NCBI RefSeq assembly: GCF_000277645.1
Contig: NZ_AKGG01000005.1
Coordinates: 409,251-473,250, forward strand
Direction: 5' to 3'
Source: Weissella koreensis KCTC 3621
GTDB lineage: Bacteria; Bacillota; Bacilli; Lactobacillales; Lactobacillaceae
DNA: 64,000 bases
The position numbers were made by a program, and so were the translations under genes. How positions within the stretch are numbered: position 1 is the first letter of the stretch; the number at the start of each line of letters is the position of its first letter. Shown here piece by piece: positions 1 to 10,216 of this stretch. Below the pieces are notes generated by a model that did not search any database, was not told the origin of the DNA, and saw nothing but the letters and a program-made list of their open reading frames with translations.

Positions 1-2
1 AA

Positions 3-692
3 CCAATGTATGAGGCTTTACATTCATTGGGGATTGATGCCAAAATCACGGGGCGTAATGATCTAGAAGTGGATGGTAAAAAAATTTCTGGAAATGCTCA
101 ACGTTATGCTGGTGGGTACCTAATGCATCATGGAACCTTACTTTGGAATACTGATGTTGATGCAATGGTGCATGCATTGAATGTTGCTGACGAAAAATTC
201 ATTTCAAAGGCAGCTAAGTCAGTACGTGCACGTGTCGGTAATATTAAAGACTATGCTCCTAAAGACCTCACAATTGAAAAATTTATTGATGAGTTACGTT
301 ATTTTCTAACGAATAGAGGTCAAGATGATGAAATTGTATTATCACCAGCACAATTAGAAGGAATTAAAAATTTACGAGATCAAAAATTTGCGACTTGGGA
401 TTGGAACTATGGAAATAGTCCAAAATTTGATTTTGAAAACCATGCTAAGTTTACGGGCGGTAGTATTGATGTTCAAGTCAATGTGACACAAGGTATTATC
501 CAAGATATTAACTTTAAAGGTGATTTCTTAGGGGTACGTGATTGGCGTGAAATCAAAGACCTTTTCGTTGGGGTACCCTTTGAAAAAAAAGCGGTTGAAA
601 AGGTCTTAGCGACTAATCAAGATGGTCAGTATTTTGGCGGAATTACAAATCAAGAACTGACAAACCTCTTTGTTGGTGACAATGTAGATTAG
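3..692 (+). CDS. lplA: Lipoate-protein ligase A, 3' part (gene starts left of the window)
   Basis: This enzyme activates lipoate with ATP and transfers it to the lipoyl-domain lysine of 2-oxoacid dehydrogenase E2 subunits. The frame is open from the left edge, so the N-terminus, including the RRTSGGG-type signature, is missing. The visible 230 codons contain the family-typical segment from GRNDLEVDGKKISGNAQR through HHGTLLW, followed by the small C-terminal domain with GGSIDVQVNV. It ends 13 bases before pdhA with no terminator between them, so it probably leads or belongs to the pdh operon. Its natural target is the lipoyl domain of the PdhC encoded downstream. The family call is firm; the exact N-terminus cannot be seen. 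Confidence 0.93.
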   Translation, partial: PMYEALHSLGIDAKITGRNDLEVDGKKISGNAQRYAGGYLMHHGTLLWNTDVDAMVHALNVADEKFISKAAKSVRARVGNIKDYAPKDLTIEKFIDELRYFLTNRGQDDEIVLSPAQLEGIKNLRDQKFATWDWNYGNSPKFDFENHAKFTGGSIDVQVNVTQGIIQDINFKGDFLGVRDWREIKDLFVGVPFEKKAVEKVLATNQDGQYFGGITNQELTNLFVGDNVD

Positions 693-705
693 AAAGGAGC
701 CCGAA

Positions 706-1842
706 ATGGCAAATATAACAGAAAAGAATGCAAAAATATTAGATTTTGATTACCAACTTCAGCAGCAAGATGAGGCTTTTCCGACTCTCCAGTTATTGAA
801 TAATGATGGAAAGCTCATCGATGAAGAAACATTTCAACAAGCGGATATTAGTGATGAAGATTTAATTGCAATTATGCAACGGATGATTTTGAGCCGTCAA
901 TTAGATATTCGCTCAACCAAATTAGCTAAACAAGGACGTTTCGGGTTCTTCGCTCCGACTGCTGGTCAAGAAGCATCACAAATGGCATCTTCGTATGCTT
1001 TTAAAGATGAAGATTGGCTTTTTCCAGGATATCGTGATATTCCAGAAACCATTGTAAAGGGTTGGCCAATTTGGAAAGCGATACTTTGGTCACGAGGACA
1101 TGTTAAGGGAAATGAAATGACCACTGAAGATGGTCAACCAGTTAATGCTTGGATGCCACAGATTATTATAGGAGCTCAATATGTTGAAGCGGCTGGAACG
1201 GCACTTGGACTTAAGAAACGCAAACAGGACGCTGTAGCATATGCCTACACCGGTGATGGAGGTTCATCACAGGGTGATTTCTACGAAGGAATTAATTTTG
1301 CATCTGCGTATAAGGCTAATGCAGTCTTCTTTGTTCAAAATAACGGATATGCTATATCTACACCACGTAAATTACAAACGGCAGCCCAGCATTTGGCAGC
1401 TAAAGGTTGGGCTTCAGGACTACCAAGTATGGTGGTCGATGGAAACGATCCACTCGCCATGTACTTAGCTACTAAGAAAGCCCGAGCCTGGACAGTTGCT
1501 GGAAACGGCCCAGTTTTGATAGAAACTTTAACAAATCGTTTGGAGCCACATTCAACGGCTGGGGATGATCCATTACGTTATCGTGATCAATCAGATATTG
1601 ATGACTGGTGGAAGCGTGAGCCATTGATTCGGATGCGACAGTTTATGACTGAAAAGGGTATTTGGGATGAAAATAAGGAACAGTCTTATGTAGATGAAGT
1701 TAATGCATTAATTGATGACCAAATTAAAATTGCTGACAATATTGAAAAGCAAAAAATTTCGGACTTTATTAAAAATACCTTAGAAGTGCCAAGCCAAGCA
1801 ATGCAAGAACAGATTGAAAAGTTTGAAAGCGAGGGAAAGTAA
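706..1842 (+). CDS. pdhA: Pyruvate dehydrogenase E1 component, alpha subunit
   Basis: This is the thiamine-diphosphate-binding half of the E1 heterotetramer, which decarboxylates pyruvate and acetylates lipoyl-E2. The protein has 378 residues, a normal length. The TPP/Mg motif [13 protein letters not shown] (about residues 183-195) ends in QNN as expected. [12 protein letters not shown] near residue 281 is the usual phosphorylation-loop region of E1-alpha. The ATG follows GAAAGGAG at good spacing. The gene is second in lplA-pdhA-pdhB-pdhC-pdhD, and pdhB starts 2 bases after its stop. The complex yields acetyl-CoA and NADH. Confidence 0.97.
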   Translation: MANITEKNAKILDFDYQLQQQDEAFPTLQLLNNDGKLIDEETFQQADISDEDLIAIMQRMILSRQLDIRSTKLAKQGRFGFFAPTAGQEASQMASSYAFKDEDWLFPGYRDIPETIVKGWPIWKAILWSRGHVKGNEMTTEDGQPVNAWMPQIIIGAQYVEAAGTALGLKKRKQDAVAYAYTGDGGSSQGDFYEGINFASAYKANAVFFVQNNGYAISTPRKLQTAAQHLAAKGWASGLPSMVVDGNDPLAMYLATKKARAWTVAGNGPVLIETLTNRLEPHSTAGDDPLRYRDQSDIDDWWKREPLIRMRQFMTEKGIWDENKEQSYVDEVNALIDDQIKIADNIEKQKISDFIKNTLEVPSQAMQEQIEKFESEGK

Positions 1843-1844
1843 TT

Positions 1845-2825
1845 ATGGCTAATAAAACATATATTGCGGCAATTCAAGAGGCCTTGGATCTAGCCCTAGC
1901 AAAGGACGAAAATACATTAATCTTTGGAGAAGATGTTGGTAAAAATGGTGGAGTTTTCCGAGCAACTGACGGACTACAGGCAAAATTTGGAGAGGATCGT
2001 GTATTTAATACACCATTGGCTGAATCAGGAATTGGTGGATTAGCAATGGGATTGGCTACACAAAATTATCGACCAATTATGGAAATTCAATTCTTTGGAT
2101 TTGTCTATGAGGTAATGGATTCAATCGCAGGACAAATGGCTCGAACTCGTTATCGCTTTAATAATACGCGTAATATGCCAATTGTGGTCCGTTCACCATA
2201 CGGTGGTGGAACGAAGACCCCAGAGATGCACGCAGATAACTTGGAGGGGATGGTTGCTCAGGTCCCCGGAATTCGAGTTGTTATGCCTGCTAATCCGGCA
2301 GATGCGAAGGGACTTTTGTTAAGTTCAATCGAATCAAACGATCCCGTTGTTTTCTTGGAAAACCTACACTTGTATCGTTCATTAAAAGGCGAGGTTCCTG
2401 AAGGCTATTACACCACGCCACTTGATCAAGCTGCTATTGCACGCGAGGGCGATGACATTACGATTATTGCTTATGGTGGTTCAGTGCCAGTATCATTGAA
2501 AGCGGCTGATGAACTAGCTAAGCAGGGGATTAATGCAGAGGTAGTTGATTTGAGGACAGTTTCACCTATTGATATTAAAACGATTGGTGAATCGGTTCAA
2601 AAGACTGGCCGCGTCTTGGTAGTACAAGAAGCGCAGCGAATGGCCGGAATCGGTGCAACGGTTATGGCTGAAATTTCAGAAAGATTTATCCTTAGCTTAA
2701 AAGCTCCCATTGGCCGTGTTGCAGCACCTGATTCCGTTTATCCCTTTGGGCAAGCCGAGAATGATTGGATGATTAAAGCAGATGATGTAGTAGCCAAAGC
2801 TAAGGAGGTAGTAAATTATGACTGA
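1845..2825 (+). CDS. pdhB: Pyruvate dehydrogenase E1 component, beta subunit
   Basis: The partner of PdhA in the E1 tetramer, 326 residues. It has the transketolase-like pyrimidine-binding half with [15 protein letters not shown] near the N-terminus and [18 protein letters not shown], then the transketolase C-terminal domain with [11 protein letters not shown] and [13 protein letters not shown]. The ATG is preceded by GAGGGAAAG. The 3' end overlaps pdhC by 8 bases, which suggests translational coupling. Nothing is odd in length or motifs. Confidence 0.97.
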   Translation: MANKTYIAAIQEALDLALAKDENTLIFGEDVGKNGGVFRATDGLQAKFGEDRVFNTPLAESGIGGLAMGLATQNYRPIMEIQFFGFVYEVMDSIAGQMARTRYRFNNTRNMPIVVRSPYGGGTKTPEMHADNLEGMVAQVPGIRVVMPANPADAKGLLLSSIESNDPVVFLENLHLYRSLKGEVPEGYYTTPLDQAAIAREGDDITIIAYGGSVPVSLKAADELAKQGINAEVVDLRTVSPIDIKTIGESVQKTGRVLVVQEAQRMAGIGATVMAEISERFILSLKAPIGRVAAPDSVYPFGQAENDWMIKADDVVAKAKEVVNYD

Positions 2826-4134
2826 AATTTTTAAAATGCCCGATATTGGTGAAGGAATGGCTGAAGGTGATATTACCAATTGGCTTGTTGAAGTGGGTGA
2901 TCAGGTCGCAGTTGATGATTCAGTGGCCGAAGTCCAAAATGATAAGTTAATGCAAGAAATATTATCACCATATGCAGGGAAGGTGACAAAACTATTTGTT
3001 GATCCCAATACTACGGTTTCCGTTGGAGATCCATTGATTGAATTTGATGGGGACGGAACAGGTGGAAGTTCAGATGTAAAACCAAAACAAGAACAAGTGC
3101 CAAAACAAGATGAGGCTACGACAGTTAATGTCACAGAAGCTACGCCAACTTCAAATCAAGTGGAAGTTAAAAGTCCGGTTATGGCATCAAATGGTCAAAT
3201 TTTAGCAATGCCATCTGTTCGTCATTATGCAGCAGAACATCAAATAGACTTGAACCAAGTGTTAGCAACAGGACGACATGGGCATATTACTTTGCAGGAT
3301 GTTCAGAATTTTTTTGGATCAACTGTATCTCAAAATAAAACATCGTCAACAGAAACTACAAATATTCCAGTATCAAATCCTATAGCTGAAGTGGAAGCTA
3401 AACCAACCCCGATTGTTCATGCACCTGAAACCAAAGAAGGACGTCAGCCAATGACTGGTGTTCGTAAGGCAATTGCTAAGGCTATGGCACACCAGAATGA
3501 AACAATCCCGACTGTTACTAATTTCGATAGTATTGAAGTTTCTAAGTTAGTCCAGCATCGAAAAACTTTCAAAGATCAGATGAAGGAACAGGGAATACAC
3601 CTAACTTATTTAGCTTATGCTGTTAAAGCAATGGCTGCTGTAGGAAAAAAATTCCCTGAATTAAATTCTTCATTAGATATGAATACTAAGGAAATTGTAT
3701 ATCATAACACTGTTAATATGGGAATTGCTGTTAATGCGCCCGCTGGATTATATGTACCAGTAATTGCCCATGCTGAAAGTAAATCAATTCAAGCAATCGC
3801 ACAAGAAATTAGTGAATTAGCAGAAGCAGTTCGTAATAATTCGATTAAGCCTGCACAAATGCAAGGTGGTACAATGACTATTTCAAATCTGGGTTCTGCT
3901 CGCGGAACTTGGTTTACACCAATCATTAATGGACAAGAAGTTATGATTCTTGGCTTAGGTTCAATTTTGAAGGAGCCAATTGTTGACGCAGAAGGTGAAC
4001 TAAGTATTGGACAAAATATGAAGCTTTCCTTAAGTTATGATCATCGGTTGATTGACGGTATGTTAGCACAAAATGCCATGAATTATTTAAAGCAATTGTT
4101 AGCTGATCCAGCATTTATGTTAATGGAGGTGTAG
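2818..4134 (+). CDS. pdhC: Pyruvate dehydrogenase E2, dihydrolipoamide acetyltransferase
   Basis: This is the core subunit of the complex; it transfers the acetyl group from lipoyl-lysine to CoA. The 438 residues are organised as a single N-terminal lipoyl domain (about 1-78, lipoylation lysine in [10 protein letters not shown]), a Gln/Pro/Thr-rich linker, a peripheral subunit-binding domain (about 123-160, [11 protein letters not shown] then GHITLQDV), a second linker, and the catalytic domain with the active-site signature DHRLIDG near the C-terminus. One lipoyl domain is at the low end of the range for the family. The start overlaps pdhB and has a strong AAGGAGG. LplA upstream probably modifies it. 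Confidence 0.97.
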   Translation: MTEIFKMPDIGEGMAEGDITNWLVEVGDQVAVDDSVAEVQNDKLMQEILSPYAGKVTKLFVDPNTTVSVGDPLIEFDGDGTGGSSDVKPKQEQVPKQDEATTVNVTEATPTSNQVEVKSPVMASNGQILAMPSVRHYAAEHQIDLNQVLATGRHGHITLQDVQNFFGSTVSQNKTSSTETTNIPVSNPIAEVEAKPTPIVHAPETKEGRQPMTGVRKAIAKAMAHQNETIPTVTNFDSIEVSKLVQHRKTFKDQMKEQGIHLTYLAYAVKAMAAVGKKFPELNSSLDMNTKEIVYHNTVNMGIAVNAPAGLYVPVIAHAESKSIQAIAQEISELAEAVRNNSIKPAQMQGGTMTISNLGSARGTWFTPIINGQEVMILGLGSILKEPIVDAEGELSIGQNMKLSLSYDHRLIDGMLAQNAMNYLKQLLADPAFMLMEV

Positions 4135-4138
4135 TGAA

Positions 4139-5545
4139 ATGGTTGTAGGAGCACAGGCAACAGAAGTAGGAACCGTTATTATTGGCTCAGGCCCAGGCGG
4201 TTACGTAGCTGCTATTCGGGCAGCTGAATTAGGTCAAAACGTGACGCTAATTGAGCGGGACCAAATTGGTGGAGTTTGTCTTAATATTGGTTGTATTCCA
4301 TCAAAAGCGTTGATTAACGTAAGTCATCATTATCGAGAAACACAGGAAGAAAATCCATTTGGGTTAACAATGACTGGTAAATTAGATTGGCAAAAAACAC
4401 AAGCTTGGAAACAACATCAAGTCGTTGAAAAATTGACAGGTGGTGTAGCAATGTTATTGAAAAAGCATCATGTTAATATTATTAAAGGTGAGGCAAGTTT
4501 CAATGATAATGAAACTTTAAATGTGGTCCAAGAAGATGGACATCAACTTTTACAGTTTGATGATTGTATTATCTCAACTGGATCAAGGCCTATTGAGATC
4601 CCGAGTTTTAAATTTGGAGGACGTATTGTTGATTCAACTGGAGCATTGAGTCTTCCAGAAATCCCAAAGCATTTAATTGTTATTGGGGGTGGGGTGATTG
4701 GTTCTGAATTAGGTGGTGCATATGCTAATTTAGGATCTAAAGTAACTATCATTGAAGGATTAGACCATACGTTAAATGGATTTGATGCTGAAATGACTAA
4801 ACCAGTCATTAAGGACTTTAAAGAGCACGGTGGTGAAATTTTTACATCAGCAATGGCAAAATCAGCAACACAAACGGATCAAGATGTAACTTTGACCTTT
4901 GAAGTTGATGGTCAAGAACAAACGGTGACTGGTGATTATTTGCTCGTATCTGTTGGTCGAAAAGCTAATACTGATACTTTGGGCTTAAATAATACAGATA
5001 TTAAGCAAGGTGAACATGGTTTATTAGAGACTGATGACAGTATGCGTACCAGTGTTCCACATATTTATGCTATTGGTGATATCGTGGCTGGACCGGCTTT
5101 GGCACATAAGGCTAGCTTTGAAGGTAAAGTTGCAGCTGCAGCTATTAGTGGTGCTGATAATGCCCATGATATACATTATTCATTGCCATCTGTTGCTTAT
5201 ACGCATATTGAATTAGCTTCAACTGGAGAAACACCGGATTCTGTTGCAGCCAATCAACTTGATGCGCAAATTATTAAGTTTCCTTTTGCAGCTAACGGGC
5301 GAGCTTTAGCTATGGATGCAGGTGTTGGTTTTATCCGTTTGATTACAGATAAAACTACTAAAGCAATGTTGGGAGCACAAATTGTAGGTCCTGGTGCTTC
5401 AGATTTGATTTCAGAACTATCATTGGCAATTGAGAATGGCTTGACTTCTGAAGATATTTCACTAACTATCCATCCGCATCCCACTTTGGGTGAGGCGATT
5501 ATGGATGCAGCAGAAGTCGCAGATGGAATGGGAATTCATATTTGA
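4139..5545 (+). CDS. pdhD: Dihydrolipoamide dehydrogenase (E3)
   Basis: An FAD enzyme that reoxidises dihydrolipoyl-E2 with NAD+. The 468 residues include the FAD dinucleotide fold GSGPGGYVAA, the redox-active pair in GGVCLNIGCIPSK (the two Cys four residues apart), the NAD fold VIGGGVIGSELG, the second FAD motif in YAIGDIV, and the C-terminal active-site HPHPTLGEA. The ATG lies 4 bases after the pdhC stop behind GGAGGTG. It is the last gene of the operon and is followed by a terminator-like hairpin. Confidence 0.97.
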   Translation: MVVGAQATEVGTVIIGSGPGGYVAAIRAAELGQNVTLIERDQIGGVCLNIGCIPSKALINVSHHYRETQEENPFGLTMTGKLDWQKTQAWKQHQVVEKLTGGVAMLLKKHHVNIIKGEASFNDNETLNVVQEDGHQLLQFDDCIISTGSRPIEIPSFKFGGRIVDSTGALSLPEIPKHLIVIGGGVIGSELGGAYANLGSKVTIIEGLDHTLNGFDAEMTKPVIKDFKEHGGEIFTSAMAKSATQTDQDVTLTFEVDGQEQTVTGDYLLVSVGRKANTDTLGLNNTDIKQGEHGLLETDDSMRTSVPHIYAIGDIVAGPALAHKASFEGKVAAAAISGADNAHDIHYSLPSVAYTHIELASTGETPDSVAANQLDAQIIKFPFAANGRALAMDAGVGFIRLITDKTTKAMLGAQIVGPGASDLISELSLAIENGLTSEDISLTIHPHPTLGEAIMDAAEVADGMGIHI

Positions 5546-5615
5546 AGGCTATGGGAAGAGTAAAACCTATTCTTATATAAATTTAAATTTGATATCAAGT
5601 GTTTAAAATTAGGGA

Positions 5616-5654
5616 GCCACTACATCAAAGTTTTGAGATGCAGTGACTTTTTTT
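5616..5654 (+). terminator. Rho-independent terminator after the pdh operon
   Basis: Arms 5616-5626 and 5637-5647 pair over 11 positions with two mismatches around a 10-base loop, followed directly by seven T. It is placed as expected 70 bases after pdhD. Confidence 0.7.
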
Positions 5655-5812
5655 ATTATCGGATACTTTTAAATAGGTATATCTATAATGTTAATAAATT
5701 TAATTTAAAACTATTTGTAAGTTTTAAAAATTTAGACTAAGATAATTTTTAGTTTTATAGTTGGAATCAATAATAAAAAGAAATATGCAAGGTAGACTGG
5801 GAGGGTTAATTA

Positions 5813-6613
5813 ATGTCATTTTTCAAAACTAATGATGGAATTAGAATTCATTATCAGTGGGATGGACCATTTGATGGTCAGGTTGTATTGCTCCTTGGTG
5901 GATATTCTAGTAATATTTCAACTTGGTTACCACAAGTTGAGGCATTAAATACTGCTGGATATCGGACTTTACGGATGGACTACCGTAGCCATGGAAATAG
6001 TGATAAAACGCTTCAAGGATTGCGAATTGCTCGCTTAGCTATGGACGTGCAAGAATTGATAAAAACAGTTAATGTTAAAAAATTTCATGTTGTTGGACAC
6101 TCAATGGGCGCTAGTGTTGCTGAAATTTATGTATCTCTCTTCGGTAACCAAAAGGTGATTAGTTTAACTACAGAAGATCAGCCACCCAAATTGCTCAATG
6201 AGGGAACCTGGACGACTGGGTTGAAGGAATCATCTATGACACAATTAGCGAGCTTTACAGACCGTTTTCCACGTATTAAATTAACAAAAAAGCATTTAAC
6301 AGATGAAATTAAAAGAAATTTATCAGATTACTATACTCCGTTCGATTTTAAGTTAACGCGTCCCTTATTATTAGATGGACTTGTACAAGATTGGCGAGAT
6401 GTTTTGCCGCTTGAAGATCGTCCGCATTTGTTTTTGTCGGGGGATGACTCGCCTTTATATCCATCAGATTATCCTGAAGCTGCCTTGAAATTGCAAGGTG
6501 ATGCTAAATCGATTGGGTATCATTTTATGGGAGTTGGACATGTGCCACATTTAGAATCATTCGATGAATTTAATAAAATTTTATTAGTTTTTTTAAAACA
6601 AGGTCATAATTAA
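5813..6613 (+). CDS. Alpha/beta hydrolase
   Basis: A 266-residue alpha/beta-hydrolase-fold protein with no export signal, probably cytoplasmic. The oxyanion-side motif is LLLGGYSSN. The nucleophile elbow GHSMGA is near residue 97, the candidate acid is in LSGDDSPLYP near 206, and the candidate base is in GVGHVPHLE near 245, giving a complete Ser-Asp-His set. MDYRSHGNSD resembles the DLRGHGxS motif of peptidases and esterases. The ATG follows GGGAGGG. It looks monocistronic. The substrate cannot be told from sequence. Confidence 0.85.
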   Translation: MSFFKTNDGIRIHYQWDGPFDGQVVLLLGGYSSNISTWLPQVEALNTAGYRTLRMDYRSHGNSDKTLQGLRIARLAMDVQELIKTVNVKKFHVVGHSMGASVAEIYVSLFGNQKVISLTTEDQPPKLLNEGTWTTGLKESSMTQLASFTDRFPRIKLTKKHLTDEIKRNLSDYYTPFDFKLTRPLLLDGLVQDWRDVLPLEDRPHLFLSGDDSPLYPSDYPEAALKLQGDAKSIGYHFMGVGHVPHLESFDEFNKILLVFLKQGHN

Positions 6614-6722
6614 ATTGTGTCCTTAAAAATATGGTATAGGATCATGATAATGCTAAATTATTTTTGTAATATTTTAACATTAGGTTATAATAAGTCTAAT
6701 TCAAAAAGAATTGGGGAAAATC

Positions 6723-7616
6723 ATGAAAAAATTTTTGTTAAGTATTTTAGGAATTATTGTAGTCTTAGGAGCTGGATTTGGTGGGTATGCATTCTACCAA
6801 TTACACAATACAACTTCTAAAATTAATTCCTTAGATAGTGACTTGAGTAAGACCTCCGACAAAAAAACTGGTGCTAGTCAGTCTGTTTCATATTTGTTAC
6901 TTGGAACTGATACAGGAGCACTCGGTCGTAGTGAAAAAGGTCGGACAGATACAATGATGGTCATGACCGTTAATCCAAAATCACAAAAAACTACCTTGGT
7001 TTCTATTGAACGAGATACTAAAATTCAATTAAATGGTCATACAGCTAAGCTTAATGCTGCTTATGCTGAAGGTAACTCAGAATCAGCAATCAGTGCTGTT
7101 GAAGATTTATTGGATATTAAACTTGATGGTTACTTATTGGTAAATATGAATGGTTTGAAACAATTAGTTAATTCCGTTGGTGGAGTGACTGTAACTGCAC
7201 CTTTGACGTTCGATTATGAAGGATATTCATTTGCCAACGGTCAAAGTTATAGCATGGATGGAGCAGAAGCACTGGCATTTTCACGGATGCGTCATGAAGA
7301 CCCTCAGGGCGATTATGGACGTCAACAACGTCAACAATTAGTGGTTGAAGCAGTTATTAATAAATTAAAGAAAAATCCAACCTCTGTATTATCAAGTGAT
7401 TTCTTGGCATCTGTTTCAGATAACGTGCGATCAAATATCTCTCAATCATCATTACAAAACCTTGCTTTGAAGTATAACAAGGCAGCTAATACTATTAAAA
7501 CTGATCAAATTATGGGTCAGGGAATTATGGAAAATGGTGTTTCGTATCAAGTGATTCCACAGAGTGAGATTACACGAGTTCATGATGAAATTGAAACAGC
7601 AATGAATGAAAATTAA
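6723..7616 (+). CDS. LytR-CpsA-Psr family cell-wall glycopolymer ligase
   Basis: LCP proteins attach teichoic acids or capsular polymers from lipid carriers to peptidoglycan on the outer face of the membrane. I chose the ATG at 6723 behind TTGGGG over an upstream in-frame TTG at 6711, because it begins a clean MKK signal-anchor with one membrane helix (about residues 5-24). The LCP domain is seen in YLLLGTD, GRTDTMMVMTVNP, the Arg/Asp segment SIERDTK, FSRMRHEDPQGDYGRQQRQQ, and the terminal VIPQSEI. Length (297 residues) fits the shorter LCP proteins. A TATAAT at 6686-6691 is a plausible -10 element. It sits just upstream of the exopolysaccharide genes but is separated from them by a terminator. 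Confidence 0.92.
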   Translation: MKKFLLSILGIIVVLGAGFGGYAFYQLHNTTSKINSLDSDLSKTSDKKTGASQSVSYLLLGTDTGALGRSEKGRTDTMMVMTVNPKSQKTTLVSIERDTKIQLNGHTAKLNAAYAEGNSESAISAVEDLLDIKLDGYLLVNMNGLKQLVNSVGGVTVTAPLTFDYEGYSFANGQSYSMDGAEALAFSRMRHEDPQGDYGRQQRQQLVVEAVINKLKKNPTSVLSSDFLASVSDNVRSNISQSSLQNLALKYNKAANTIKTDQIMGQGIMENGVSYQVIPQSEITRVHDEIETAMNEN

Positions 7617-7695
7617 AATGATAATTTAATGATTCAATTCACTGGAATCGTCTTTAGAATCTAATAAAATGATATGTAAAAATTATCAAAATAAC

Positions 7696-7736
7696 CTAAA
7701 AAAGGACAATCATCTTTATGAATGATTGTCCTTTTT
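7696..7736 (+). terminator. Rho-independent terminator after the LCP gene
   Basis: Perfect hairpin whose arms at 7698-7713 and 7722-7736 pair through AAAGGACAATCAT and ATGATTGTCCTTT around a short loop, ending in a T run. The A-rich 5' side means it could act on both strands. Confidence 0.88.
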
Positions 7737-7781
7737 CATTTGAATGGGGAAACAGCATTCTAGTTTATTTCTATTTTTATA

Positions 7782-7809
7782 TTGGATTAGATTTTATTTA
7801 GTGTATAAT
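7782..7809 (+). promoter_or_regulatory. Candidate promoter of the exopolysaccharide operon
   Basis: TTGGAT at 7782-7787 and TATAAT at 7804-7809 with a 16-base spacer and TG directly before the -10. It lies about 50 bases upstream of the Wzz-like gene and after the previous terminator. Confidence 0.55.
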
Positions 7810-7858
7810 TAATATTAATTTTGGTATAAATTATAAAACTATAGTAGGGTGGATTTAC

Positions 7859-8659
7859 ATGAATAACACAATTGATTTAACTCGTATTTGGGTAATTATT
7901 CGTCGTCATATGGAATTGATGATTGTAATGGGTGTCGTTTTTGGTGCGATTGCATTTGGAGTTTCAAAATTTATGATTCAACCAGAATATAGCTCATCAG
8001 CTTCATTGCTGGTTAATCGGAAACAGGATGGTCAGAATGGTGGAACACAATATGCAGACCAGCAAGCTGACGTCCAGTTGATTAATACATATAAAGACAT
8101 TATTACTAGACCTATCATTTTAAATGAAGTTGTGGACAGTTTAACAAAAACTCAACAAATTCAAACTAAAAAAGGGTCTGATGATACTCCGGATGAATAT
8201 AAAGAAGTTCCGGGTAAATATACGACAAAAGAAATTAATGCTGATACTTTGGGATCGATGATTTCTGTTTCAAATCAACAAAACTCACAAATTTTCTCAT
8301 TAACAGTAAAGTCTGATAATGCAAAGATGTCAAAAGATATTGCTAACGCAATTGCTAAAACTTTTAAAAATAAAGTGGCTTCTATTATGAGTATTTCTAA
8401 TGTTTCGATTGTGTCGAAAGCAACTGTTAAAAATACACCTGTTTCACCTAATGTTAAATTAATAACGTTAGCTGGTTTGATTTTAGGTGTTTTGATTGGA
8501 TTTATCTGGGGAGTGATTAGAGAATTAACTGATCGAACCGTTAAAGATGTTGATTTCTTAACTGATGAACTTCAATTAATTAATTTGGGAAAGATTAGCT
8601 ATGTAGAAGGCCGATTAGATATTGAGGATGGAATAGCCATTCAAAATAAGATGCACTAG
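7859..8659 (+). CDS. cpsC: Wzz/CpsC-type chain-length determinant, tyrosine-kinase modulator
   Basis: A membrane protein of 266 residues with two membrane helices, one near residues 18-40 and one near 198-220, flanking an extracytoplasmic region. This is the layout of Gram-positive CpsC/EpsB activators, which pair with the cytoplasmic kinase encoded next. The N-terminal IDLTRIWVIIRRH and the Pro-containing stretch PVSPNVK before the second helix are typical of the Wzz domain. The C-terminal cytoplasmic tail would touch CpsD. First gene of a five-gene run. Confidence 0.9.
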   Translation: MNNTIDLTRIWVIIRRHMELMIVMGVVFGAIAFGVSKFMIQPEYSSSASLLVNRKQDGQNGGTQYADQQADVQLINTYKDIITRPIILNEVVDSLTKTQQIQTKKGSDDTPDEYKEVPGKYTTKEINADTLGSMISVSNQQNSQIFSLTVKSDNAKMSKDIANAIAKTFKNKVASIMSISNVSIVSKATVKNTPVSPNVKLITLAGLILGVLIGFIWGVIRELTDRTVKDVDFLTDELQLINLGKISYVEGRLDIEDGIAIQNKMH

Positions 8660-8709
8660 TGCTTAACTTACATGTAGCTAATTTTTTTGAGGCTTGAAAG
8701 GAGTCATTT

Positions 8710-9453
8710 ATGAGTTTTTTAAATTTTAATAAAAATAAAAAAGTAGATAATGAAACGAAAAACAATGGCGCACGATTAATTACCTTCGTGGAACCAAAAA
8801 ATGTTATTTCTGAACAATTCAGAACGTTAAGAACGAATATTGAATTTTCAGGAGAATTAGTCGACAACTTTCAAATTATTATGATAACGTCCCCTGAAAT
8901 GTCGGATGGTAAGACAATGGTGTCAAGTAATTTAGCGGTAACTTGGGCTCAGGCTGGCAAAAAAGTCTTATATGTAGATGCTGATTTACGTCGTCCAACG
9001 GCTCATTCAACATTTGATCTATGGAATACGAATGGGTTGACGACGATCTTAGCTAAAGGCGATCAACCTCGAGAGATTGTCAAAAAAACTTTCATTGAAA
9101 ATTTGGAAGTTTTGACATCAGGACCGGTGCCACCGAATCCTTCAGAATTACTAGGTTCTAATCGTATGACTCCCTTAGTTAAATGGATGCGTAATAATTA
9201 TGATATTATTATCTTTGATGTTCCTCCGGTTTTGGCAGTGACTGATGCTATGGTCTTGCGTCAGCATACTGATGGAGTAGTGATTACTGTTAAGATTGGT
9301 AAAACTTTGAAAGCAAATATCAAGCGAACGGTTGAAAATTTAAAAATGGCTGATACTAAAATTTTGGGTGTCGTAGAACGTGTTGACCGTAAAGAAGAGA
9401 AAGATAGTGCTTATGGTTATGGTTATGGTTATGGATACGGGGAGACGAAGTAA
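8710..9453 (+). CDS. cpsD: CpsD/Wze-type bacterial tyrosine kinase
   Basis: An autophosphorylating BY-kinase that controls exopolysaccharide assembly with CpsC. It has 247 residues: a Walker-A-like SPEMSDGKTMVSSNLA near 59-74, the Walker A' VLYVDADLRRP near 87, a Walker B IIIFDVPPVL near 168, and a C-terminal tyrosine cluster of alternating Tyr-Gly that carries the phosphorylation sites. The cluster is coded by hexamer repeats (GGTTAT type, around 9411-9437), so its length could vary by slippage. It has a strong AAAGGAG and follows cpsC. Confidence 0.93.
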   Translation: MSFLNFNKNKKVDNETKNNGARLITFVEPKNVISEQFRTLRTNIEFSGELVDNFQIIMITSPEMSDGKTMVSSNLAVTWAQAGKKVLYVDADLRRPTAHSTFDLWNTNGLTTILAKGDQPREIVKKTFIENLEVLTSGPVPPNPSELLGSNRMTPLVKWMRNNYDIIIFDVPPVLAVTDAMVLRQHTDGVVITVKIGKTLKANIKRTVENLKMADTKILGVVERVDRKEEKDSAYGYGYGYGYGETK

Positions 9454-9489
9454 AATATAAATTTTTAAGGGTTAGGTTGGGAGTTTATT

Positions 9490-10101
9490 ATGTATAGGCG
9501 GGCAAAACGTTTTCTAGATACAATAATTGCTTTGTGTATGTTGGTGATCTTGATTATTCCAATGATAATTGAGGCATTATGTATTAAAATGACATCGAAT
9601 GGACCGGTATTTTTTGCACAAAAGAGATATGGAATAAATTCAAAAATTTTTACGATGTATAAATTTCGTTCAATGAGAGTAGATACGCCTGAGATATCAA
9701 ACCAAGAATTTAAAAATATTGGTGATTACGTAACTCCAGTTGGACGTTTTTTACGTAAAACGTCATTAGACGAACTACCACAATTATGGAATATTGTTAA
9801 AGGTGAAATGAGTATTGTAGGTCCAAGGCCACTTTCTGATAGTGATTTGTATGTAGTTAAGCTTCGTGAAAAAAATGGAGCTAATTTAGTTCGACCAGGT
9901 ATTACTGGGTTAGCTCAAATTAATGGTAGGAATAATATTTCGGACGAAACAAAAGCAGCACTTGATAATGCTTATGCAAATCATATAACTCTCTTAGGGG
10001 ATTTAACTATTTTATTACGTACGGTGCTCAATGTTTTGATGGTAAAAGATATTAATAAAGATATTGAAGACGATGTAAATAATGATATTAATAATTTGTA
10101 A
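9490..10101 (+). CDS. Undecaprenyl-phosphate sugar phosphotransferase (initiating enzyme), short form
   Basis: Transfers a sugar-1-phosphate to the lipid carrier to start repeat-unit synthesis. The 203 residues are just the catalytic domain: one N-terminal membrane segment (about 13-33), then KRFLDT, the KFRSM motif, KTSLDELPQLWNI and MSIVGPRP, and RPGITGLAQINGRN. It lacks the multi-helix N-terminal half of WbaP/CpsE-type proteins, as is common for Gram-positive EpsE-like enzymes. The C-terminus is Asp/Asn-rich. A second enzyme of this family is encoded at 26983. Which sugar is transferred cannot be read from sequence. Confidence 0.92.
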   Translation: MYRRAKRFLDTIIALCMLVILIIPMIIEALCIKMTSNGPVFFAQKRYGINSKIFTMYKFRSMRVDTPEISNQEFKNIGDYVTPVGRFLRKTSLDELPQLWNIVKGEMSIVGPRPLSDSDLYVVKLREKNGANLVRPGITGLAQINGRNNISDETKAALDNAYANHITLLGDLTILLRTVLNVLMVKDINKDIEDDVNNDINNL

Positions 10102-10216
10102 TTAAGTTAACTAAAGCTTTTATTGAGTTTATGTAACAGAAATGTATTTTTCATTTCATACTACTTTTTTCTGTCTGAATGTGATATATATAGTAATAAG
10201 TTTAAAGGAGAAAATC